Shown: positions 15,675 to 23,706 of the stretch, in pieces
Layout of the letters: the number at the start of each line of letters is the position of its first letter
Numbering within the stretch: the first letter of the stretch is position 1
From: Hyphomicrobiales bacterium
GTDB lineage: Bacteria; Pseudomonadota; Alphaproteobacteria; Rhizobiales; Xanthobacteraceae
NCBI GenBank assembly: GCA_019243195.1
Contig: JAFAUQ010000012.1
Location: 1-35,335, forward strand
Direction: 5' to 3'
Length of the DNA stretch: 35,335 bases
Program-made: the position numbers and the translations under genes
Notes under the pieces: model-generated
What the model was told of the DNA's origin: nothing
Database searches by the model: none
What the model saw: the letters and a program-made list of their open reading frames with translations, nothing else

Positions 15675-16607
15675 TTATTTCCGCGGCCATCGTGCGGCGA
15701 CGGCGGGCAGCACCTCCTCGATGAGGCGGCGGGTCTGGGCGAGCACCATCTCCTCGCCCGGAAGCAGCGGCCGCAGGATGAATTTCGACACTCCAGCCTC
15801 GACCAATTCCGCGAGGCGCGCGAGGATCGCGTCGGCGTCGCCGATGGCAAAATAAGAGGGAATGTCGCGTCCGGCGCGGCGAAAAACCTGCGCTTTCGCC
15901 TGGGCAACGGCCGGCTCGTCGGCGCGGCCGAAATGGAACGCGATGCCGGCGCCGTAGTGGTCTTCATCGATCGTGCGACCGGCCGCGGCCGCCGCGGTTT
16001 TGATTGCCGGGATCACCCGCGCGATCGCGTCAACGCCGTCGAGACCGGCTTGCCAGCCGGTGCCGTAGCGGCCGGTCCGGCGGATCGCCGCGTCGGAGGA
16101 GCCGCCGATCCACATCGGCAGCTCGGCCTGCACGGGCTTCGGCGCGATGCTCGCGCCCTTGAGGCGGAAGTGGACGCCGTCGAAATCCACCGCGTCCTCG
16201 CGCCACAGGCGGCCGACGATTTCCAAACACTCGTCCATGCGCTTGCCGCGCGAACGCGCATCGAGCCCGAGCGCCTCCCATTCCGGTCCGAACGGCGAGC
16301 CGATGCCGAACGCCGGCAGCAGGCGGCCTTCCGAGAGCACATCGATGGTCGCGCATTGCTTCGCCACCAGCACCGGATCGCGCTGCGCGAGCGAGAGCAC
16401 GTTCATGCCGAACTTGAGCCGGCGCGTGCGGCCGGCGAGCGCCGCCATCACGCTCATGCATTCGAGCGCCGGAGCGGTACTGATGACACGGTCGGACTGC
16501 CAAATGGAATCGACGCCGCCTTCCTCGCACAGATCGATCCAGCGCCAGAACCCGCGCGCATCGGCGAACGGAAAGGCCGCGATCCCCATGCCGACGCTGA
16601 CGGTCAT
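15675..16607 (-). CDS. LLM-class flavin-dependent oxidoreductase (luciferase-like), 310 aa
   Basis: Second luciferase-like flavoenzyme, 310 residues. It shows the expected order: an N-terminal strand, GGVDSIWQSDR (near 30-40), RLKFGMNVLSLAQRDPVLVAKQCATIDVLSEGRLLPAFGIGSP, GLDARSRGKRMDECLEIVGRLW and LPMWIGGSS, which together form the flavin-binding barrel of the family. The ATG at 16607 has GAGGAG just upstream. A palindromic repeat lies on each side, and the neighbouring gene upstream on the same strand is another luciferase-like protein. Cofactor (FMN or F420) and substrate are not decided by the sequence. Confidence 0.86.
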   Translation of the reverse strand: MTVSVGMGIAAFPFADARGFWRWIDLCEEGGVDSIWQSDRVISTAPALECMSVMAALAGRTRRLKFGMNVLSLAQRDPVLVAKQCATIDVLSEGRLLPAFGIGSPFGPEWEALGLDARSRGKRMDECLEIVGRLWREDAVDFDGVHFRLKGASIAPKPVQAELPMWIGGSSDAAIRRTGRYGTGWQAGLDGVDAIARVIPAIKTAAAAAGRTIDEDHYGAGIAFHFGRADEPAVAQAKAQVFRRAGRDIPSYFAIGDADAILARLAELVEAGVSKFILRPLLPGEEMVLAQTRRLIEEVLPAVAARWPRK

Positions 16608-16632
16608 GCGAGCTCCTCAGTGTTATTCTGAA

Positions 16633-16737
16633 CTCGTCATCGCCCGCGAAAGCGGGCGATCCAGTAATCACAGGACCATCAGATAATTGATAGGCCGGTG
16701 TTTACTGGATGCCCCGCTTTCGCGGGGCATGACGAGA
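16633..16737. repeat. CTCGTCAT...ATGACGAG intergenic palindrome, copy 4
   Basis: CTCGTCATCGCCCGCGAAAG and CTTTCGCGGGGCATGACGAG outer arms, and GATCCAGTAATC and GTTTACTGGATGC inner arms. Unlike the other copies it lies between two genes of the same direction, the two luciferase-like genes. Confidence 0.85.
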
Positions 16738-16741
16738 GCGT

Positions 16742-17647
16742 TTACTTGAACGTAGCGAATATTTCCTCGAAGGCCTTGAGCTGGTTACCGGCGGCCGACG
16801 ACGGCACGATGATCGGCGTGCGCACGCCCGCGGCGATCCAGGCTTCCACCCCTTCGCGCACGCGCGAGGCGGGGCCGGAGAGCGCCACATCGTCGATCCA
16901 GGCGTCGGTCAAATATTTGGGCACGTCGTCGGGGCGGTTCTCGGCGAGTGCTTTCTCGATACCGGTCATTTCATCGACGTAGCCCGCCTCCTTCCAGTAA
17001 TTGCGGTAGTTCGGCAGGCCGGCGTAGTGCGTCAGCGTGCGCCGATGCACCGCGCGCGCGGCGGCAAGATCGTCGGTGATGCAGGTCGGCAGCATATTGC
17101 CGACGAAGAAATTCTCGTCGTTGCGTTTGTCCGCCGGCAGCGCGGCAAGCGAAACCTTCATATGCGAGCGGCTGGCATTGGCGAACACCACGCCTTCGGC
17201 GATCTCGCCCGAAAGCGCGACCATCTTGGTCCGGAGCGCGGCGAGGACGAGTGGCGGCTGCGCGCCGTTGCCGGGATAGGCGCGCAGCTTGCTCACGAAC
17301 GCCCGGATGTCGGAAAGCGGCTTGCCGGGTTTTGCCCCCATGCGCGCCTGGCTCGGCGCATGCGCCACGCCGATGCCGAAGCGAAACCGCCCGCCGGAGA
17401 CTTCGTGCAGGAACGCCGCGCTCTGGGCGAAATCGTCGAGCGAGCGCGCGTAGATCGGCGCGATGGCGGTGCCGAACGGGATGCGCTCGGTCGCAAATGC
17501 GAGCGCGTCGCACAGGGCGAAATTGGCGAAGCGGCTCGGCGAATAGATCCCGGCAAACCCGCGCCGCTCGATCTCGCGCGCCAATTCGAGCGTGCGGGAC
17601 CGGCGCCCCGGCACCGCGACGAGACTGACGGCAGGCATGTTGTGCAT
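16742..17647 (-). CDS. LLM-class flavin-dependent oxidoreductase (luciferase-like), 301 aa
   Basis: Third luciferase-like flavoenzyme, 301 residues. The N-terminus reads AVSLVAVPGRRSRTLELARE, followed by GFAGIYSPSRFAN, RIPFGTAIAPIYARSLDDFAQSAAFLHEVSGGRFRFGIGVAHAP and PPLVLAALRTKM, in the family's usual order (compare the GR(F/V)xFGIGxG segment). The protein is most like the group annotated as F420- or FMN-dependent methylenetetrahydromethanopterin-reductase-like proteins. The ATG at 17647 has GGAG about 7 bases upstream; a second ATG three codons later is possible. It is divergent from the MFS gene. Substrate unknown. Confidence 0.84.
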   Translation of the reverse strand: MHNMPAVSLVAVPGRRSRTLELAREIERRGFAGIYSPSRFANFALCDALAFATERIPFGTAIAPIYARSLDDFAQSAAFLHEVSGGRFRFGIGVAHAPSQARMGAKPGKPLSDIRAFVSKLRAYPGNGAQPPLVLAALRTKMVALSGEIAEGVVFANASRSHMKVSLAALPADKRNDENFFVGNMLPTCITDDLAAARAVHRRTLTHYAGLPNYRNYWKEAGYVDEMTGIEKALAENRPDDVPKYLTDAWIDDVALSGPASRVREGVEAWIAAGVRTPIIVPSSAAGNQLKAFEEIFATFK

Positions 17648-17670
17648 GAGGATCTCCGATTAACCGGCCA

Positions 17671-17798
17671 CGTCACCCCGGGGACCGAGCGAAGCGAGGG
17701 AGCCCGGGGTCCATGAACAAAGACCCATCCAGTTCTGAACCGCCCGGTGTTCATGGGTTCCGGGCTCGCGCCTTCGGCGCGCCCCGGAATGACGACGG
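17671..17798. repeat. CGTCACCCCGGGG-type intergenic palindrome
   Basis: Begins CGTCACCCCGGGGACCGAGC and ends GCCCCGGAATGACGACGG, with inner arms CCCGGGGTCCATGAACA (about 17703) and TGTTCATGGGTTCCGGG (about 17748). It occupies most of the region between the divergent flavin oxidoreductase and MFS genes, so it probably also sits among their promoters. Confidence 0.8.
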
Positions 17799-17845
17799 TT
17801 TGTAAGACACTAGTCTTCCCTCTCCGGCCCCGCCATCCTCGTACA

Positions 17846-19183
17846 ATGAATCGGGGGGCGGCGCAGGCGTGGGTGATAGGGCTCGGCACCGCGGTGGTGC
17901 CGCTCGACACTTCGGTGAACATCGCCTTCCCGGCGATCACGCGCGGGTTTGGTCTCGCCACCGCCGACATCCAGTGGGTGGTGATCTGCTACGTGCTCAC
18001 CTACACGGCGTTGACGCTCGCGCTCGGGCGCATCGGCGACATCTACGGCCACGCCCGCGTGTTCCGCGCCGGGCTGATCTGGAGCACGGTCGCGCTCGCC
18101 CTATGCGCGCTGGCGCCGAGCTTTGCGACTTTGCTGGTTGCGCGGTTCCTGCAGGGGATCGGCGCGGCATTTGTCTTGAGCTGCGGGCCAGCCCTCGCGA
18201 CCGCCGCTTACGGCGAAGCCCGGCGCAGCCGCGCGCTCGGATTTTACATCATGATGTTCGGCGTCGGCAGCACGCTCGGCCCGTGGATCGGCGGAGCGCT
18301 GGTGCAAGAATGGGATTGGCCGGCCGTGTTCGCATTCCGCGTGCCTGTGGCGGCGCTCGCTCTGCTGTTGTCGCGCGGGCTTCCGGCGCCGCAGTCCGGC
18401 GCGCGGGAGCCGTTCGACTTCCTCGGCGCCGTGCTGCTCGCCGCCGCGCTCACCGCCATGCTGCTCACCTTCAATCGCCTCGGCGATCTTGCTGCGATCC
18501 CGCTCGCGCTTACCGCACTCGCCGCTTTCGTCGCGTTCTTCCGGCACGAGGCGCGTTCGCCCAATCCGATCATCGATCCGTCAGTGTTCCGCCTGCCCGG
18601 ATTTGCCCTCCTCAATCTTTCGAACGTGCTGATCAACCTCGCCGGCTTCTCGGTATGGCTGCTGGTGCCCTTCTATCTCACCCGCGCGACCAATCTGCCG
18701 CTGGCGCTGAGCGGCGCGGTGCTCGCGACCGGCTCGCTCGGCATGGCGGTGGCCTCGCCGATCGCCGGGCGACTCGCCGGCCGCGTCTCTTCCGTGCACC
18801 TGGCGCTCGCCGGCGCGGTGCTGGCCGGGCTCGGGCTGCTGCTGATCGCGACGTGGGGGCGCGGCACGCCTGCGGCGCGGCTCGTGGCGACGCTCTTCCT
18901 GCAAGGCGCCGGCGTCGGCGTATTCCAGCTCGCCTATACCGACATCGTCACCGCGACGATCCCGCCGCAGCATCGCGGCGTCGCCGGCAGTCTCGCCATG
19001 GTCACGCGCACGGTCGGCACGGTGAGCGCGGCGGCCCTCGTCATGCTCATGTTCGCGCAGCTCGAAGCGGGCAGCGGATTCCTGCCCGCGTTCCGCGAGA
19101 CCTTCGTGCTCGCCGGCCTCGTGCCGCTTGTGATAGCGGGTTTGTTAGGCACTAACCTCGTCATCACCCGCGAAAGCGGGTGA
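17846..19183 (+). CDS. MFS transporter, drug:H+ antiporter DHA2-like (EmrB/QacA type)
   Basis: An inner-membrane major facilitator exporter, 445 residues with many membrane segments, most like the 14-segment DHA2 group. Motifs include LDTSVNIAFPAI in the first segment, GRIGDIYGHARVF (the loop 2-3 motif A) and FGVGSTLGPWIGG (the exporter-specific motif C). ATG 17846 is chosen because a longer frame reaches back into the palindromic repeat and has no family similarity; the ribosome binding site is weak. The last residues (about VITRESG) and the stop codon are encoded in the next palindromic repeat. It may export a metabolite or toxic compound handled by the neighbouring oxidoreductases, which is inference. 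Confidence 0.86.
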   Translation: MNRGAAQAWVIGLGTAVVPLDTSVNIAFPAITRGFGLATADIQWVVICYVLTYTALTLALGRIGDIYGHARVFRAGLIWSTVALALCALAPSFATLLVARFLQGIGAAFVLSCGPALATAAYGEARRSRALGFYIMMFGVGSTLGPWIGGALVQEWDWPAVFAFRVPVAALALLLSRGLPAPQSGAREPFDFLGAVLLAAALTAMLLTFNRLGDLAAIPLALTALAAFVAFFRHEARSPNPIIDPSVFRLPGFALLNLSNVLINLAGFSVWLLVPFYLTRATNLPLALSGAVLATGSLGMAVASPIAGRLAGRVSSVHLALAGAVLAGLGLLLIATWGRGTPAARLVATLFLQGAGVGVFQLAYTDIVTATIPPQHRGVAGSLAMVTRTVGTVSAAALVMLMFAQLEAGSGFLPAFRETFVLAGLVPLVIAGLLGTNLVITRESG

Positions 19184-19260
19184 TCCAGTAACCACAGACC
19201 TTTCAAATAAAACTTTGGCCGGCGTTTACTGGATGCCCCGCTTTCGCGGGCATGACGAGT
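19155..19260. repeat. CTCGTCAT...ATGACGAG intergenic palindrome, copy 5
   Basis: CCTCGTCATCACCCGCGAAAG and CTTTCGCGGGCATGACGAG outer arms, with GATCCAGTAAC and GTTTACTGGATGC inner arms. The left half encodes the end of the MFS transporter, and the element fills the gap to the convergent reductase gene. Confidence 0.85.
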
Positions 19261-19270
19261 GAGAGTTTAG

Positions 19271-20194
19271 TCACGCCGGCTTGCCGTTGGCGTAGGGCTT
19301 GAGCGCCGCGTACATCACGTCGTAGGTGGGCGTTGGCACCCCAAGCTCGCGGCCGAGCGCAACGACCTTGCCGCCGAGCCACGGCAGTTCGAGCTTGTTG
19401 CCGCGCAGCAAATCGACCGTCATCGACGGCATCATCTCGGCTGGGAAAGTGCGCGTGGCCTTGAGCAGGCGCTCCTCGAGGTCGGCCGCGAGCTTGACTC
19501 CGCGGGCGCGGCCGACGGCGGCGACCTCGGGGATGGATTTCTCGAACAGCGAGAACACCTCGGGATCGTCGCGCAGCTTGCCGAACGGCAGCCGCGTCAG
19601 GGAGACGACCGAGCTGTTGGTCGCGAGCAGCACGAATTTTTCCCACAGGGCGACGAGGATTTCGTTGGTGTTGGTGGATTCAAACCCGGCGGCCTGGCAG
19701 GCGGCGTGGAAGGCCGCGCCGCGCGCGCTCGGCCGGCCGTCGAGCTCGCCGAACACGAGGCGCATGAACGTGCCCGTCTGGCGGATCACGCCGGGCTCGG
19801 CGATGGTGGCGCTGATCTGCGCGACACCGCCCATGACCGCATCCTTGCCGAGGATCGGGATCAGCCGCTCGCTCGCGTCGATACCGTTCTGCAGCGGGAT
19901 GACCGCGGTGTTGGGTCCGACGAGCGGCTTGATCGCGGCGCCCGCGCTCTCCACGTCCCATAGCTTGACGCAGAACAGCGCCACGTCGACCGGGCCGATT
20001 GCGGCCGGATCGTCGGTCGCATTCGTCGGCTGCAGATGGATGTCGCCGCGCGGGCCGAGCACCTTAAGCCCGTTCTCGCGCATCGCCTTCAAATGCGCGC
20101 CACGCGCGAGGAAGGTCACGTCGGCACCACCTTTGGCCAGCGCCGCCCCGAACGCTCCGCCGACCCCGCCGGCGCCAATCACCGCAATCCGCAT
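19271..20194 (-). CDS. 2-dehydropantoate 2-reductase (ketopantoate reductase) family protein
   Basis: An NADPH-dependent ketopantoate reductase-like enzyme, 307 residues, the normal length. The N-terminal Rossmann motif is IAVIGAGGVGGAFG (3-16). The central region has FCVKLWD, the catalytic lysine lies in ALWEKFVLLA (near 185) and the glutamate and serine region is PSMTVDLLRGNKLELPWLGG near 255-275. It is cytoplasmic. It could make pantoate for coenzyme A, but this family has many paralogues acting on other 2-keto acids and no other pantothenate gene is nearby, so a catabolic role is possible. It is divergent from the 2-hydroxyacid dehydrogenase at 20272. Confidence 0.86.
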   Translation of the reverse strand: MRIAVIGAGGVGGAFGAALAKGGADVTFLARGAHLKAMRENGLKVLGPRGDIHLQPTNATDDPAAIGPVDVALFCVKLWDVESAGAAIKPLVGPNTAVIPLQNGIDASERLIPILGKDAVMGGVAQISATIAEPGVIRQTGTFMRLVFGELDGRPSARGAAFHAACQAAGFESTNTNEILVALWEKFVLLATNSSVVSLTRLPFGKLRDDPEVFSLFEKSIPEVAAVGRARGVKLAADLEERLLKATRTFPAEMMPSMTVDLLRGNKLELPWLGGKVVALGRELGVPTPTYDVMYAALKPYANGKPA

Positions 20195-20271
20195 CGTCTT
20201 CTTCCTCTACTGTCGCTTCGGCGGGCGTTATTGCACAATCGCGGCGACCCGGTCACTTGCTCGGAGGACAC

Positions 20272-21207
20272 ATGGCGCTGCTGCTCATCGAACTGGACAA
20301 GCGGATCGGCAACGCGCAGGCGTGGCGCGACACGTTCGCGGAAGAACTGCCCGATCTGCCGATCCGCATCTGGCCGGACAACGGCGACGTGGAGGAGGTC
20401 GAGTACCTCGCCTTCATGCATCCTGATTTCAGCCAGCTGCCGGAGTTCCCGAACCTGAAAGCGATGTTCAGCCGCTCCGCCGGGGTCGAGGCATTCATCC
20501 ACCATCCGAAAATCCCGAAAGTGCCGCTCGGCAAGATCGAGCCGCCGGGCGGCGACCCGATGATGACCGAGTACGTGGTCATGCACGTGCTGCGCTTTCA
20601 TCGCGAGATGCCGAAGTATCAGGCGGCGCAGGCGCGGCGGGAATGGTTTCGCGTGCCGATCGTGCGGCCGGAGCAGCGCCGCATCGGCTTTCTCGGCCTC
20701 GGCATCATGGCAAAGCCGCCGGCGCTGGTGCTCAAGGCGCTGGGCTTTCCGGTCTCGGCGTGGGTACGTTCGCCCAAGCCCGACGCCGACCTGAAGATTT
20801 TTCATGGGGCCGATGGCCTCGCGCCCTTCCTGGCGCAGACCGACATCGCGGTGTGCCTGCTGCCGCTCACCGCCGAGACCGAAGGCATTCTGTGCGCGCA
20901 GAACTTCGCGCTGATGCCGAAGGGCGCGATGGTGATCAACGTCGGGCGCGGCAAGCACGTGGTGGAGGAGGATTTGATCGCGGCGCTCGATTCCGGGCAG
21001 CTCTCCTACGCGGCGCTCGACGCGCTGCACCCGGAGCCGCTGCCGAAGGACAATCCGCTATGGACGCATCCGAAGGTGACGGTGATGCCGCACGTGGCGC
21101 GGCGGCCCACGGTCAAACAGCTTGTTACTGAGATCGCCGCCAACATCCGCAGCGTGCGCGCCGGCGGCAAGCTGCTGCAGGAAGTGGACGTGCGAAGGGG
21201 GTATTGA
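20272..21207 (+). CDS. Glyoxylate/hydroxypyruvate reductase A-like 2-hydroxyacid dehydrogenase
   Basis: A D-2-hydroxyacid dehydrogenase of the GhrA type that reduces glyoxylate or hydroxypyruvate with NADPH, 311 residues. ATG 20272 has GGAGG just upstream. The catalytic set is visible: Arg in VINVGRGKHVVEEDLI, Glu in LHPEPLP, and His in MPHVARRP. The dinucleotide loop reads GFLGLGIMAKPP (139-150), so the third glycine of GxGxxG is an alanine (A147), a change from GhrA's usual GxGVLG. The enzyme may still bind cofactor, perhaps with altered preference. The stop codon is followed at once by a run of GAATAGC repeats. It is divergent from the ketopantoate-reductase-like gene. Confidence 0.84.
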   Translation: MALLLIELDKRIGNAQAWRDTFAEELPDLPIRIWPDNGDVEEVEYLAFMHPDFSQLPEFPNLKAMFSRSAGVEAFIHHPKIPKVPLGKIEPPGGDPMMTEYVVMHVLRFHREMPKYQAAQARREWFRVPIVRPEQRRIGFLGLGIMAKPPALVLKALGFPVSAWVRSPKPDADLKIFHGADGLAPFLAQTDIAVCLLPLTAETEGILCAQNFALMPKGAMVINVGRGKHVVEEDLIAALDSGQLSYAALDALHPEPLPKDNPLWTHPKVTVMPHVARRPTVKQLVTEIAANIRSVRAGGKLLQEVDVRRGY

Positions 21208-21208
21208 T

Positions 21209-21345
21209 GAAGGCGAATAGCGAATAGCGAATAGTAAGTTAGTGAATGGTGAATGGTGAGTAGTGAGTGGTGAGTGGGTGAAGACTCTCCGATTAGCTAC
21301 TCACCACTCACTACTCATCATTCGCTATTCGCTACTCACTATTCG
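21209..21345. repeat. GAATAGC/GAGTAGT repeat array with inverted halves, copy 1
   Basis: A left half made of degenerate 7-8-base units (GCGAATA, GTGAATG, GTGAGTA) reading forwards and a right half (ACTCACTACTCATCATTCGC) that is their reverse complement, so the array folds as one long imperfect hairpin. A related array lies at 22187-22315, on the other side of the intervening flavin oxidoreductase gene. Confidence 0.8.
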
Positions 21346-21349
21346 CCCC

Positions 21350-22171
21350 TTACACCCCCTCCCCCGCCTTGGCGATTTTTTCGACGCTGCGCAGCCAATC
21401 GTCGATCTCGCGGTCGGAAGGCTCGACCAGCACGTGATCGGCGCCGGCGTCGCGATAGGCGGCAAGGCGCGCGGAAAGTTCGCCCCCGTCCTTGCCGTCC
21501 CAGCCGGAGCGCAGCGAAAGCGCAAACGGCGCGGGACGCTGCGCGCGCAGCCGTTTGATGACCGGCGCCGCCTTGTCGGGCGGCAGGCGCGAGCCGTGCC
21601 AGCCGTCGCATAGTTTCACCGCGCGCGCGAGCGCCGCCTCGGACGAGCCGCCGACCCAGATCGGAATCGGCTGCGGCTTTGGTTCCATGCGCATGTCGGC
21701 GATCTGCGCCGCGATGTATTTGGTCGGGAAGCTCACCGGGTCGTCGTGCCAGAGCGCGCGCATGAGCGCGATGCTCTCGTCGGTGCGCCGCCCGCGCTCG
21801 CGGAACGGCACGCCCATTGCAGCGAACTCCGCCTCGAGCCAGCCCACCCCGATGCCGAAGATGACGCGGCCGCCGCTAAGCAGCTGCAAGGTTCCGACCT
21901 GCTTCGCCATCGGCACCGGATGATGCATCGGCAGCACGATCACGCTGGCGCCGAGCCGCACGCGCTTGGTCGCCGCCGCCGCCCAGGTCAACGTGAGGAT
22001 CGGCTCATAAAACGAGGGCGACGGCGGATAAGGCGCGCCTTTCGGCAGGATCACGTGCTCGCTCACCCACACGTCGGCAAAGCCGAGATCCTCGGCCTGC
22101 ACCGCCGCGCGCCGGATCGCGTCCGGCCCCGCCTTGCGGCCGATGTGGGGAAGATGGATGCCAAGCTGCAT
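21350..22171 (-). CDS. LLM-class F420-type oxidoreductase (luciferase-like), 273 aa
   Basis: Fourth luciferase-like flavoenzyme, 273 residues, of the shorter type usually labelled 'probable F420-dependent oxidoreductase'. Visible segments include FADVWVSEHVILP (near 32-44), RVRLGASVIVLPMHHPVPMAKQVGTLQLLSGGRVIFGIGVGW (near 69-110), FRERGRRTDESIALMRALW, and PIPIWVGGSSEAALAR. Whether this host makes F420 is not known from the window, and FMN is an alternative. The gene is bracketed on both sides by GAATAGC-type repeat arrays and is the only gene between them. Confidence 0.85.
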   Translation of the reverse strand: MQLGIHLPHIGRKAGPDAIRRAAVQAEDLGFADVWVSEHVILPKGAPYPPSPSFYEPILTLTWAAAATKRVRLGASVIVLPMHHPVPMAKQVGTLQLLSGGRVIFGIGVGWLEAEFAAMGVPFRERGRRTDESIALMRALWHDDPVSFPTKYIAAQIADMRMEPKPQPIPIWVGGSSEAALARAVKLCDGWHGSRLPPDKAAPVIKRLRAQRPAPFALSLRSGWDGKDGGELSARLAAYRDAGADHVLVEPSDREIDDWLRSVEKIAKAGEGV

Positions 22172-22186
22172 AGTGTTTGCTCCTAC

Positions 22187-22315
22187 TGGCGAATAGCGAA
22201 TAGTGAGTAGCGAATAGTGAGTGGTGAGTAGTGAAGCGCAGACGCCTTATAACCATTCACCACTCACTACTCACTACTCACCATTCGTTTTCTATTCGCT
22301 ATTTGCTATTCGCCC
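22187..22315. repeat. GAATAGC/GAGTAGT repeat array with inverted halves, copy 2
   Basis: Forward units (GCGAATAGC, GTGAGTAGC, GTGAGTGGT) up to about 22235 are followed by their inverted counterparts (CCACTCACTACTCAC, CTATTCGCTATTTGC) up to 22315, with a short centre. It begins just upstream of the flavin oxidoreductase start and ends next to the SDR stop. Confidence 0.8.
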
Positions 22316-22322
22316 GCTTCCT

Positions 22323-23072
22323 TCACTGCGCCAGATACCCGCCATCGACCGGCAGCTCGATGCCGGTGATGTAGGAAGATTCATCGCAGGCGAGGAACAG
22401 GTTTGCGTAAGCGACCTCCTCCACCCGCCCCTCGCGCTTCATCGGCACCGCGCCGATCGCGGCGGCGCGCACCTTCGGGTCGGCCGACATTTTCGACGTG
22501 CGCATCGCCGGCAGCATGCCGGGATGCACCGAATTGACGCGGATGTTGTCGCGCGCGTATTGCACCGCCGCCGCCTTGGTCATGGCGCGTACCGCGCCCT
22601 TGGCGGCGTTGTAACCCGGGTGCACGAACACCTGGCCGACGATGCCGGAGATCGACGACGTGTTGACGATCGAGCCGCGCTTCGCCTTCTGCATCACCGG
22701 GATGACCGCGCGCATCCCGAGGAACACGCCGCGCGCGTTGATCGACATCTGCTGCTCCCATACCGCCAGACTCAGGCGATCGGGATCGGAACCGGCCACG
22801 CCGGCGTTGTTGATGAGAACGTCGACCGTGCCCCAGGCGGCGATGACCGCGTCGACCGCCGCCTGCCATTGCTCGACATCGGAAACGTCGAGGTGCTGAT
22901 AGCGCGCGGAGCCGCCCGCCTGGGTGATGATGCCCACCACGGCCTCGCCATCGGTGTCATTCACGTCGGCGCACAGCACCTTGGCGCCCTCGGCGGCGAA
23001 AATCTTTGCGGTCGAGGCGCCCATGCCCGACGACGCGCCGGTGACGATGGCAACCTTGTCCTTGAGACGCAT
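22323..23072 (-). CDS. SDR-family oxidoreductase, 249 aa
   Basis: An intact classical short-chain dehydrogenase/reductase, 249 residues from ATG 23072, which is preceded by GGAGGAAACCGC. The cofactor loop is VTGASSGMGAST (about 10-21), the NAG-type motif is LINNAGVAGS (near 87), the catalytic residues are in NTSSISGIVGQ and YNAAKGAV, and the C-terminus ends with ITGIELPVDGGYLAQ, the usual family ending. It contrasts with the frameshifted SDR at 2622. It stands alone between a repeat array and a divergent small membrane protein gene. Substrate unknown. Confidence 0.9.
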   Translation of the reverse strand: MRLKDKVAIVTGASSGMGASTAKIFAAEGAKVLCADVNDTDGEAVVGIITQAGGSARYQHLDVSDVEQWQAAVDAVIAAWGTVDVLINNAGVAGSDPDRLSLAVWEQQMSINARGVFLGMRAVIPVMQKAKRGSIVNTSSISGIVGQVFVHPGYNAAKGAVRAMTKAAAVQYARDNIRVNSVHPGMLPAMRTSKMSADPKVRAAAIGAVPMKREGRVEEVAYANLFLACDESSYITGIELPVDGGYLAQ

Positions 23073-23229
23073 GCGGTTTCCTCCGGAATTGAGCGGCAGC
23101 GGCGAGCGTCGGCGAGTGTGCCATGGCCGAGGGTGGGACGGAACTACGGCCATGTAATCCCACCGCCAGCGGGAACCGGGGCGCCCTCCTGCGGTTAAAT
23201 CCGTAGTCCTATTGCGATCGGTCGCGCGC

Positions 23230-23484
23230 ATGAAACAAGGAAAAGCGAAAAGCGAATTATTCAGCGGCCTGCTCACCCACTTGTTGATGGGGGCGTGTCT
23301 GGGGCTCGTCTGCGCGATCGTCGTCCTGTTTGCCGATCTCGCGCATCTGCGCGACTTCTTCGACAATAAGCCCGACCCCGGCGTGGCGGAACTCCGCTTC
23401 GCCCTGAACATGACCTTGGCTTTCGCCTTCAGCGCGGCACTCACCGGCTTTATCTTCATGCAGATGGAAAAGAATAAGAGCTGA
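23230..23484 (+). CDS. Small two-segment inner-membrane protein, 84 aa
   Basis: An 84-residue protein of unknown function from ATG 23230 (MKQGKAKSELFSGLLTH). A basic N-terminus precedes a hydrophobic segment (about 13-34, LLTHLLMGACLGLVCAIVVLF). An acidic/basic loop (HLRDFFDNKPDPGVAEL) follows, and then a second segment (about 57-76, ALNMTLAFAFSAALTGFIF). The end is MQMEKNKS. The pattern suggests a hairpin protein with both ends in the cytoplasm. It has no clear ribosome binding site. It could be a small regulator or subunit, but nothing nearby indicates a partner. Confidence 0.6.
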   Translation: MKQGKAKSELFSGLLTHLLMGACLGLVCAIVVLFADLAHLRDFFDNKPDPGVAELRFALNMTLAFAFSAALTGFIFMQMEKNKS

Positions 23485-23525
23485 TCCCCGCCCTGGACCG
23501 GCTAGGCCAAACCTGCGAAAAGCGC

Positions 23526-23692
23526 CCAGTGCCGCGAACCCGAAGTTCGCACAACATTGCCGCAAGTACGATTGCGAACTTCGGGTTCTAAGCGGCACTG
23601 GAATCATAGATTTCCCGGTGTCCTTCGATTCCGAAGTTCGCATGCGATCGTGCTGCAGCGCTGAGCGAACTTCGGAATCGGGACACTGGGTG
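23526..23692. repeat. Twin long hairpins with CGAAGTTCG core
   Basis: Hairpin 1 pairs 23526-23551 (CCAGTGCCGCGAACCCGAAG...) with 23573-23601. Hairpin 2 pairs 23614-23641 (CCCGGTGTCCTTCGATTCCG...) with 23665-23690. Both arms share a GCGAACTTCGG core but differ elsewhere, so they look like related, diverged copies. They occupy the leader immediately before the Liv importer ATPase gene. Confidence 0.75.
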
Positions 23693-23706
23693 AGGGGATA
23701 CGCCGC

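Noticed and set aside
21209-22315. CRISPR array
   Set aside because: The units are 7-8 bases, degenerate and arranged as inverted halves. There are no regular spacers and no cas genes.
22323-23459. Longer form of the intact SDR
   Set aside because: The extra 129 residues overlap the divergent small membrane protein gene and show no SDR similarity, while ATG 23072 has a strong ribosome binding site.
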